Below are positions 1-5,875 of a DNA stretch of 9,889 nt, piece after piece. Under the pieces are notes generated by a model that was not told the origin of the DNA, ran no database searches, and worked only from the letters and a program-made list of their open reading frames with translations. The position numbers were made by a program, and so were the translations under genes. The stretch is from Cycloclasticus sp. (GTDB lineage: Bacteria; Pseudomonadota; Gammaproteobacteria; Methylococcales; Cycloclasticaceae): positions 1 to 9,889 of the forward strand of contig JAGPVU010000024.1 of the NCBI GenBank assembly GCA_018066825.1, written 5' to 3'. Position 1 is the stretch's first letter. Every line of letters starts with the position of its first letter.

Positions 1-530
1 AAACTTGGCTCAATTGGGATGAGATGCCAAAACAAGCGGCGCTTGCTGTGGTTACTTCAGAAGACCAGCTGTTTCCATTGCATCGAGGTTTTGATATCGA
101 CTCCATCATCAGCTCATTACGTGACTCAGGAAATGGTGGGCAATTAAGGGGTGCTAGCACCATCAGTCAACAGGTCGCTCGCAACCTCTATTTATGGACT
201 GGGCGCAGTTGGCTAAGAAAGGGGCTTGAGGTATGGTTCACGTTATTAATTGAGGTGACGTGGAGTAAGCAACGTATTTTAGAGGTGTATTTGAATATTG
301 CTGAGTGGGGGAATGGCGTGTTCGGACTGGAGGCTGCTAGTCGTTATCATTTTGCTAAATCGGCAGCTCAATTAACAGCATTTGAATCCGCATTGCTAGC
401 GGCAACACTGCCTAGTCCATTGCGTTACAAGCCTGCTCAACCCGCCGAACATCTGCGAGACAGGGCGTTATGGAACCTTCAACAACAAAAAAGACTGGGT
501 GGTACTCAGTGGCTAAGTCAGCTCGAGTGA
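1..530 (+). CDS. mtgA: Monofunctional peptidoglycan transglycosylase MtgA (5' truncated by window edge)
   Basis: The gene enters the window open, read in frame from base 3; the Met at 24 is internal. The protein polymerises lipid II into glycan strands on the periplasmic face of the inner membrane and has no transpeptidase domain. The visible 175 residues carry the family 51 glycosyltransferase motifs in order. These are TSEDQLFPLHRGFD, with the catalytic Glu codon at 60-62, then GASTISQQVARNLYL, then RKGLE, then KQRILEVYLNIAEWGNGVFG, then the closing LPSPLRYKP. The reading frame stops about 40 residues after that last motif, as MtgA proteins do. This makes it the monofunctional enzyme and not the front of a bifunctional class A penicillin-binding protein. 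Roughly 60 N-terminal residues, including the membrane anchor, should lie upstream. It converges on tesA with no clear terminator between them. The assignment is firm; promoter and start cannot be seen. Confidence 0.93.
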   Translation, partial: TWLNWDEMPKQAALAVVTSEDQLFPLHRGFDIDSIISSLRDSGNGGQLRGASTISQQVARNLYLWTGRSWLRKGLEVWFTLLIEVTWSKQRILEVYLNIAEWGNGVFGLEAASRYHFAKSAAQLTAFESALLAATLPSPLRYKPAQPAEHLRDRALWNLQQQKRLGGTQWLSQLE

Positions 531-683
531 TGTATTAGATACTGAAATGGTTGGAGGACGCTATGCCGTATTGATGCTCACGCATCATCATTCTTAGGCT
601 CGTAAGCCACAGCGCCAAGCCGTGACTTGCCACGTTCTGATTCAAAGTATTTTACTCATACACGTTAAAACAAATGGCGGTGA
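531..683. other. Intergenic gap with three short hairpins
   Basis: This 153 bp gap lies between the convergent stops of mtgA and tesA. It holds three short perfect inverted repeats: TGATGC/GCATCA (572-577 with 582-587, 4 nt loop), GGCT/AGCC (597-600 with 605-608) and CGTG/CACG (621-624 with 631-634). None is followed by a T-tract on either strand, so none qualifies as an intrinsic terminator. No convincing ORF or tRNA fold was seen. The repeats could be a termination region, a small RNA or chance. Confidence 0.4.
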
Positions 684-1382
684 TTAGTTAATCCTCAGCA
701 CCGGTTCTAAGTACTGCCAAATTTTTTCTGCAATTATTGGCTGTGCTTTTTCGTTTGGGTGGAGCTGGTCGGCTTGCATCATGTCTTGTGCTAGCGCGAT
801 GTCTTCTAAAATAAACGGCACAAAGGGAATGTCCATTTCGTCGGCTAGCTCGGGGTAGTTATTGTAAAACAGGTCGGTATAGCGTTTACCGTAGTTAGAG
901 GGAATACGCATACTGAGCAACAGTACTTGCGCACCAGATTGTTGGCTGCGTTTGATGAGTTCGCGTAAGTTTTTTTTGATTAAAAAGGGTGGGAAACCAC
1001 GCAATCCGTCGTTTGCGCCTAATTCTAATAGAACTAATTCGGGTTTGTGTTGCTCTAAGGCCTTGTTGATACGCGCCAGTCCACCGGCGGTGGTATCGCC
1101 GCTAATGCTGGTATTAACCACGGTGTGTGGGTAGCCGTTGGCTTGTAATGTTTGTTGTAGCAGGTTTACCCAGCCTTTTTCTTCAGGCATATTGTAGGCA
1201 GCGCTTATACTATCGCCTAATACGACGATTGTTTTGGCGGAGGACGCGGTTGAAACGACTGATAAAAATGCCAGTAAAACGACTAAAACTAAATTAAGCA
1301 GACAGGCTTTACCTGCTGCTGTAATACGAAGTGCTCGCAGAGTGAAACGTATGCCCTGTGGGTATAAAACTAACCTAGCCAT
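684..1382 (-). CDS. tesA: TesA-type GDSL esterase / lysophospholipase L1 / thioesterase I
   Basis: This is a 232-residue SGNH/GDSL hydrolase. E. coli TesA is a periplasmic multifunctional enzyme (acyl-CoA thioesterase, lysophospholipase and arylesterase). All four SGNH blocks are present: GDSIS with nucleophile Ser58, SGDTT with oxyanion Gly95, GAND with Asn124, and DQLHP with the Asp205-His208 pair. Their spacing matches TesA once the signal peptide is removed. A hydrophobic segment at about 28-44 followed by TASSA (45-49) predicts cleavage after Ala49. The start is ATG at 1382, with an AGGG ribosome-binding site ending 8 nt upstream. Unusually, about 27 residues precede the hydrophobic core, and no ATG, GTG or TTG in that stretch offers a shorter start. 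The divergent position beside ybbA-ybbP matches E. coli and supports the assignment. Substrate range cannot be told from sequence. Confidence 0.92.
   Translation of the reverse strand: MARLVLYPQGIRFTLRALRITAAGKACLLNLVLVVLLAFLSVVSTASSAKTIVVLGDSISAAYNMPEEKGWVNLLQQTLQANGYPHTVVNTSISGDTTAGGLARINKALEQHKPELVLLELGANDGLRGFPPFLIKKNLRELIKRSQQSGAQVLLLSMRIPSNYGKRYTDLFYNNYPELADEMDIPFVPFILEDIALAQDMMQADQLHPNEKAQPIIAEKIWQYLEPVLRIN
1363..1368 (+). promoter_or_regulatory. Candidate -10 element for ybbA, inside tesA coding sequence
   Basis: TATAAA, preceded by TGGG, sits about 29 bp before the ybbA start and matches the sigma-70 -10 consensus at five of six bases. I see no good -35 hexamer 16-18 bp upstream. 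Because the gap between the tesA and ybbA starts is 14 bp, a ybbA promoter must lie inside the first codons of tesA, and this is the best candidate. It rests on motif inspection only. Confidence 0.3.
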
Positions 1383-1396
1383 TGTGAACCCTATTG

Positions 1397-2074
1397 ATGT
1401 TAAAAAATAAACAAGCCATTATTACAGCTCAAAACCTCGGTAAAACCGTCCCTGTTGCTGACGGTGATTTGACTATCTTATCATCTGTTAACTTAACGAT
1501 TAATGAAGCTGAAAGTATCGCCATTGTGGGGGCGTCGGGCTCAGGCAAATCGACCCTGTTAGGTTTGTTAGCCGGATTGGACACGCCGAGCAACGGCAGC
1601 GTGACTTTACAGGGTACAGAACTGACCGCCTTGGATGAAGATGGCCGCGCAGATGTACGCAACAAGCTGGTGGGTTTTGTGTTCCAGTCATTCCAACTGA
1701 TGCCGCGTTTAACCGCATTGGAAAACGTGATGCTGCCGCTCGAGTTACGTGGCGATAAAGGTGCAGAACAAACCGCCACGGCCTTACTCAAACGCGTGGG
1801 GCTTGAACAACGCTTGCGCCACACCCCAATGAAGTTATCCGGCGGTGAACAGCAACGCGTGGCTTTAGCGCGTGCGTTTGTTACCGAACCAGCTATTTTA
1901 TTTGCCGACGAACCAACCGGCAATTTAGACAGCAAAACCGGCGAGCAAATTATCGATTTATTGTTTGAGCTAAACCAAGAAAAAAACACCACGCTGGTTC
2001 TGGTTACACACGATGCGGCGTTAGCTGCACGATGCCAGCGTACAGTTAACATTGATGCAGGCAAATTGACATGA
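1397..2074 (+). CDS. ybbA: YbbA ABC transporter ATP-binding protein
   Basis: This 225-residue single nucleotide-binding domain belongs to the LolD/MacB group and powers the FtsX-fold permease encoded next to it. It carries Walker A GASGSGKST (45-53), Q-loop Gln97, signature LSGGEQQR (147-154), Walker B ILFADEP (167-173), D-loop GNLD (175-178) and H-loop His205, so all ATPase elements are intact. An in-frame TTG lies directly before the ATG at 1397. I chose the ATG because the length then fits YbbA (E. coli about 228 residues). Neither start has a clear Shine-Dalgarno site. Its stop overlaps the ybbP start as ATGA, which implies translational coupling. The tesA / ybbA-ybbP layout is the E. coli one. 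The transported substrate is not established; a role in extracting or exporting a lipid-like or hydrophobic molecule is only inferred. Confidence 0.92.
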   Translation: MLKNKQAIITAQNLGKTVPVADGDLTILSSVNLTINEAESIAIVGASGSGKSTLLGLLAGLDTPSNGSVTLQGTELTALDEDGRADVRNKLVGFVFQSFQLMPRLTALENVMLPLELRGDKGAEQTATALLKRVGLEQRLRHTPMKLSGGEQQRVALARAFVTEPAILFADEPTGNLDSKTGEQIIDLLFELNQEKNTTLVLVTHDAALAARCQRTVNIDAGKLT

Positions 2075-4551
2075 ACCGACTTGGTTTAGCCGTACGCTTA
2101 TTAAAACGCGACGCGCGCAGCGGCGAATTAACGCTGTTGGTATTGGCGTTGATTATTGCAGTCAGCAGCTCGACCGCGATCAGCCTGTTTGCCGACCGCA
2201 TGCACCGAACCATGAGCACCCAAGCGGCGGAATTTTTAGCGGCGGATTTGGTGATTACCAGTTCGGACTTAATCTCCACGGAGTGGCTGGATAAAGCGCG
2301 TGAGCTGGGTTTGCAACAAGCGAAAACATCTGAATTTTCTACCGTATTGATTGAAAATGATGAATTATTGCTAGCAGGTGTTAAAGCAGTAAGCCCGCTA
2401 TATCCCTTGCGCGGTGAGTTAAAAACTACACAGGCTGACTACAGCGTTGAAACAGTGCGCAACCACGGCCCAAAGGCCGGCGAGGTGTGGTTGGATGCAC
2501 GGGTCTTATCAAGCCTAAAGCTGCGTCTAGGTGATCAGGTGACGGTGGGTGAACAGGCGCTAACAGTGAGTGAAATTATTACTTACGAGCCAGATAAACG
2601 CGGTGATTTATACAGCCTGTCCCCACGGGTGATGATGAATGAGGCTGATTTGCAAGCGACACAGATTGTGCAGCCCGGTAGCCATGTGCATTACTTTTTT
2701 CAATTTAGTGGTGACGCGGAGGCACTTGCAGTGTTTAGCACGTGGGTGAAGCCTTGGTTAATTCCCGGGCAACGTTTAATGGACGTACAAGACGACCGTC
2801 CAGAATTAGGCAGCGCCTTATCCCGCGCCGAACGTTATCTAGGCTTGTCGAGCATCATTGTTATTTTAATTGCCGGTGTGGCGATTGCTATGTCTACCCG
2901 ACGCTATAGCGAACGGCACTTTAACGCGACCGCTATTTTGCGCTGTTTAGGCTGTAAGCAAAACGATATTTTGCGGCTGTTTTTGTATCAGTTTTTTATC
3001 TTAGGGCTACTGGCGTGTTCGATCGGTTCGTTACTCGGTTGGGTAACACAAGAGGCCTTATTTGAATTACTTAGGGATTTACTGCCTGCCAAAGTCGCTG
3101 CGCCGAGCGTGATTGCGGTAATGCTAGGCTTTTTAACCGGGTTTGCGATTTTAATTGGCTTTGCGCTTCCGCCTTTATTACGTTTAAAAAAGGTCTCGCC
3201 GCTACGCGTGTTGCGACGTGAGTTAGAGCCCTTATCAAATAGCGCCTGGCTGGTATATGGCTTAGCATTGCTGTTAATTTCCGGCTTAATTTGGCGTTAC
3301 ACAGAAGATTACAAATTAATGTTGACGATCATCGGCGGGGGGTTGCTTGCCACGGTGCTATCGGGCGTTTTGCTGATGGGCCTGCTCAAGCAATTGCGTA
3401 AATTATTGCCGTACGTGGGGCTAAATTATCGACTGGGTTTGCAGGGTGTACTAAGAAATCCCACGGCCAGTGTGACGCAAATTTTAGCTTTTAGTATTAC
3501 CTTATTGGCGATGTTACTGAGCTTTACTGTGCGTAACGACTTGATTCAAGACTGGCAGCAACAACTACCCGATAATGCACCCAATCACTTTGCGATGAAT
3601 ATTTTGCCGCAGCAAGCGAGCTTATTTGAACAGCAATTAAAACAGCACGACATTCCTGCGGCTGATTTTTACCCCGTGGTGCGGGGGCGCTTGGTGGGCA
3701 TTAATGACATCCCGGTACAGCGGATCGTGAGTAAAGATTCACAAGGTGAGCGAGCAACTCACCGCGACCTCAGCTTAACTTGGGGTCATAGCCTACCGAG
3801 CGACAATAAAACAGTGGCGGGGCAGTGGGGTACAGCCAAGCAAGGCGAGGTGTCGGTCGAAAGCAAGTTGGCTGATAGCTTAGGGGTGACCTTAGGCGAC
3901 AAGCTAACCTTTAGCATTGGTAGCGAGCAGATGGATGCAGTCGTTACGCACATTCGTAGTGTGCAATGGGACACCATGAAACCGAATTTTTATATGGTGT
4001 TTGGCGACGGCTCTCTTAACAGCTACCCAACCACTTATATCACCAGCTTTTACCTATCCGATGCCAATAAAAAAGTGCTAAACGTGTTGGTTAAGCAATT
4101 TCCGAGTATGACGCTGTTGGAAGTAGACGCGATTTTAAAACAATTTAAAACCATCCTAACGCAGTTAACGGCGGCGGTTAATTATTTGCTGTATTTCGCG
4201 TTATTAGCAGGTTTTACGGTGTTATTTGCCTCGGTCAATTCAACCCTTGATAACCGTATTAACGAGGGCGCCTTAATGCGTGCCTTGGGTGCTAACCGTG
4301 CTTTGCTGAATCAGGCGCATTGGGTCGAGTTTTCAATTATTGGCATGGTGTCGGGCTTAATCGCAGTGCTGATGTTTGAATTGGTATCGTTTGGCTTATA
4401 TGCATTTGTGCTGCATTTAGACTTTAAATTTAACCTATGGCTTTGCGTGTTAACGCCTTTGCTGAGTGCTGCCTGCGTGGTGGCTGCAGGTTTATGGGGG
4501 ATCAAAGATGTAGCGAATAAACCGCCGATGTGGGTGTTGAGAGAGATTTAA
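2071..4551 (+). CDS. ybbP: YbbP FtsX-fold ABC transporter permease
   Basis: This 826-residue inner-membrane protein is the permease partner of YbbA (E. coli YbbP is about 804 residues). I read about ten membrane segments: near 20-40, 257-275, 302-326, 345-368, 392-408, 416-438, 468-487, 700-721, 752-781 and 788-810. Two large periplasmic domains lie at about 41-256 and 488-699. Both FtsX domains have the typical cytoplasmic coupling helix after their first segment, around ILRCLGCKQNDI (289-300) and ALMRALGANRALL (734-746). This ten-segment, two-module plan is that of the long YbbP/LolCE-like permeases and differs from the four-segment MacB plan. The start ATG lies inside the ybbA stop (ATGA), so the two are translationally coupled and should make a YbbA2-YbbP complex. 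The reading frame is intact. Substrate unknown. Confidence 0.92.
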   Translation: MNRLGLAVRLLKRDARSGELTLLVLALIIAVSSSTAISLFADRMHRTMSTQAAEFLAADLVITSSDLISTEWLDKARELGLQQAKTSEFSTVLIENDELLLAGVKAVSPLYPLRGELKTTQADYSVETVRNHGPKAGEVWLDARVLSSLKLRLGDQVTVGEQALTVSEIITYEPDKRGDLYSLSPRVMMNEADLQATQIVQPGSHVHYFFQFSGDAEALAVFSTWVKPWLIPGQRLMDVQDDRPELGSALSRAERYLGLSSIIVILIAGVAIAMSTRRYSERHFNATAILRCLGCKQNDILRLFLYQFFILGLLACSIGSLLGWVTQEALFELLRDLLPAKVAAPSVIAVMLGFLTGFAILIGFALPPLLRLKKVSPLRVLRRELEPLSNSAWLVYGLALLLISGLIWRYTEDYKLMLTIIGGGLLATVLSGVLLMGLLKQLRKLLPYVGLNYRLGLQGVLRNPTASVTQILAFSITLLAMLLSFTVRNDLIQDWQQQLPDNAPNHFAMNILPQQASLFEQQLKQHDIPAADFYPVVRGRLVGINDIPVQRIVSKDSQGERATHRDLSLTWGHSLPSDNKTVAGQWGTAKQGEVSVESKLADSLGVTLGDKLTFSIGSEQMDAVVTHIRSVQWDTMKPNFYMVFGDGSLNSYPTTYITSFYLSDANKKVLNVLVKQFPSMTLLEVDAILKQFKTILTQLTAAVNYLLYFALLAGFTVLFASVNSTLDNRINEGALMRALGANRALLNQAHWVEFSIIGMVSGLIAVLMFELVSFGLYAFVLHLDFKFNLWLCVLTPLLSAACVVAAGLWGIKDVANKPPMWVLREI

Positions 4552-4656
4552 ATCAAACTAGCTTGAATGACAATTAGTGTCTTGCCAGAAATCGTTGTTG
4601 GGTATATCAAATAAGTGTAATAAGCAGCGTATGGTGTATGGCGTAGTTAAATCTTG

Positions 4657-4662
4657 TATGAT
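4657..4662 (+). promoter_or_regulatory. Candidate -10 element upstream of yaiL
   Basis: TATGAT matches five of six bases of the sigma-70 -10 consensus and lies 38 bp before the yaiL start, in the 149 bp gap after ybbP. No convincing -35 hexamer is present at the right distance. No intrinsic terminator was found after ybbP, so read-through from ybbA-ybbP is an alternative source of transcription. Confidence 0.25.
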
Positions 4663-4700
4663 ATGTTTTTTTTAAACACCTTGAGTTAAACCTCCATACG

Positions 4701-5240
4701 ATGAAGAATCTTTCCTTGCGCGAGCAGCTTTTAAAAGCCGGGTTAACCAGTAAGTCTAAGGCCCATAAAGTAAACAGCGAACAGCGCAAACAGGTGCAAT
4801 ACAGTAAAAAGCATAAAACCCAGGTGCTCGATGAAGCCGCTCAATTGGCCAATCAGGCAAAGGCTGAGCAACGAGAGAAAGATAAACTGCTCAATGCCAA
4901 GTTGAGTGCGGAAGCCGAAAAAAAGCAATTGATCGGGCAAATCAATCAGTTGATTAATGATAATAAATTGGCCAAAAACGATGACGGTGTTGGCTTTAAT
5001 TTTAGCGATAATAATAAAATACGGACCATTTATATCAGCAGCGCCTTACGCCAAAGTTTAGTAAAAGGAACAGCCGCAATCGTAAAATTCATTAAAACTT
5101 ATGAGGTAGTGCCAGCACCTATTGCGGGAAAAATTGAGCTGCGTGATAAGAGCCGAATTATTTACTGGAATGACAATAGTACGCCAGCAACGGATGATGA
5201 GTATGCGGGTTTTGAAGTGCCCGATGACTTGGTGTGGTGA
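4701..5240 (+). CDS. yaiL: YaiL-type DUF2058 protein (predicted polynucleotide-associated)
   Basis: This 179-residue soluble protein has no signal peptide or membrane segment. The N-terminus (LSLREQLLKAGL, 4-15, then a Lys/Arg-rich stretch) matches E. coli YaiL and other DUF2058 proteins. So do the VGFNFSDNNKI block (97-107) and the acidic end in PDDLVW. Residues about 40-85 are highly charged, rich in Ala/Lys/Glu/Gln, and should form a long helix or coiled coil. DUF2058 proteins are often labelled nucleoprotein or polynucleotide-associated enzyme, but I know of no firm biochemical function. The basic N-terminal half would suit RNA or DNA binding; that is inference. The Shine-Dalgarno site before ATG 4701 is weak. 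Its stop overlaps the next gene, so the two proteins are probably made together. Confidence 0.85.
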   Translation: MKNLSLREQLLKAGLTSKSKAHKVNSEQRKQVQYSKKHKTQVLDEAAQLANQAKAEQREKDKLLNAKLSAEAEKKQLIGQINQLINDNKLAKNDDGVGFNFSDNNKIRTIYISSALRQSLVKGTAAIVKFIKTYEVVPAPIAGKIELRDKSRIIYWNDNSTPATDDEYAGFEVPDDLVW

Positions 5241-5794
5241 GCGCGACAAATAACGCTATTATAGCGAGTTGTCAGCATTGGGTTAAGACAGTGATTGTGG
5301 GGTTGAATTTTTGCCCGTTCGCCAAGCCGGTACTGGATGCCGGTAAAGTGTACTACACCGTGGTAAATAAAAGCGCTTTTGAAGCGTGTCTAATGGCACT
5401 GAGCGATGAGCTGACGGCCCTAAGTGAGCAACCGCATAGGGAAACCTCACTATTGATCTATCCAATGGGTTTTGAAGCGTTTGAAGATTACTTGGATCTG
5501 CTATCGGTGGCACAGGCGTTGTTGGAAGATCAAGGCTACGAAGGAGTTTTTCAATTAGCCAGCTTTCATCCGGGGTATTGTTTTGAAGGGCAGGCTTCAG
5601 ATGATGCGGCAAATTACACCAACCGTTCGCCGTACCCGATGTTGCATATCTTGCGTGAGGCGAGTGTTGAAAAAGCACTTAGTATGGTGGCTCACCCCGA
5701 CAAAATACCAACGAGAAATATTGATTTCGCACGTGCTAAAGGACAGCTTGAAATGCAACGGCTGTTGACCGCCTGCCGGATCATCGAAGATTAA
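5237..5794 (+). CDS. DUF1415 family protein, function unknown
   Basis: This 185-residue cytoplasmic protein of the DUF1415 family has no known activity. Family-typical blocks are GLNFCPFA (22-29, Cys27), the ET of HRETSLLIYP (70 region), SFHPGY (109-114, His111), NYTNRSPYP (126-134), LREAS (139-143) and PTRNI (158-162). Such strongly conserved Cys, His, Asn, Arg and Asp-Asp positions look like an active site or ligand pocket, which is inference. Two tandem GTG codons (5234 and 5237) could start it. I prefer 5237 because it gives a GTGA 4 bp overlap with the yaiL stop, and there is no independent Shine-Dalgarno site. Expression should therefore depend on ribosomes finishing yaiL. A terminator follows about 50 bp after the stop. 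Confidence 0.85.
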   Translation: MSATNNAIIASCQHWVKTVIVGLNFCPFAKPVLDAGKVYYTVVNKSAFEACLMALSDELTALSEQPHRETSLLIYPMGFEAFEDYLDLLSVAQALLEDQGYEGVFQLASFHPGYCFEGQASDDAANYTNRSPYPMLHILREASVEKALSMVAHPDKIPTRNIDFARAKGQLEMQRLLTACRIIED

Positions 5795-5806
5795 GGCTTA
5801 GCGCAT

Positions 5807-5838
5807 AAAAAAGCCTGTACCAAGCAGTTAGTACAGGC
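5807..5838 (-). terminator. Intrinsic terminator of the rhlE-ybiT transcript
   Basis: A perfect 8 bp inverted repeat, GCCTGTAC (5813-5820) with GTACAGGC (5831-5838) and a 10 nt loop, is flanked on the left by six A residues (5807-5812). Read leftward this is a hairpin followed by six U residues, 23 bp beyond the ybiT stop. The right side has no T-tract, so it acts in the minus direction. Confidence 0.85.
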
Positions 5839-5842
5839 CGTT

Positions 5843-5875
5843 AGCGGGCGTTACATTAAACTAGCCCGCTTTTTT
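5843..5875 (+). terminator. Intrinsic terminator of the yaiL-DUF1415 operon, overlapping the ybiT 3' end
   Basis: AGCGGGC (5843-5849) pairs with GCCCGCT (5864-5870) around a 14 nt loop, and six T residues (5870-5875) follow, beginning with the last base of the stem. Read rightward this is a standard terminator for the upstream operon. Its right arm and T-tract are also the antisense of the last codons (Lys-Lys-Ala-Gly) of ybiT, so the signal is embedded in coding sequence. Confidence 0.8.

Noticed and set aside
1..530. Front part of a bifunctional penicillin-binding protein
   Set aside because: The frame stops soon after the transglycosylase domain with an MtgA-like ending, leaving no room for a transpeptidase domain.
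1429..2064. Long minus-strand open frame of 211 codons opposite ybbA
   Set aside because: It is fully antisense to ybbA, whose ABC motifs are all intact. The translation is Ser/Pro/Arg-rich with no recognisable family and no start context.
4567..4583. Possible terminator after ybbP (GACA...TGTC)
   Set aside because: The stem is only 4 bp and has no T-tract after it.
4595..4623. Possible promoter TTGTTG with TAATAA upstream of yaiL
   Set aside because: Each hexamer matches consensus at only about three of six bases.
5283..5678. Minus-strand open frame of 131 codons opposite the DUF1415 gene
   Set aside because: It is a shadow of a gene with clear family motifs, and its own composition is not protein-like.
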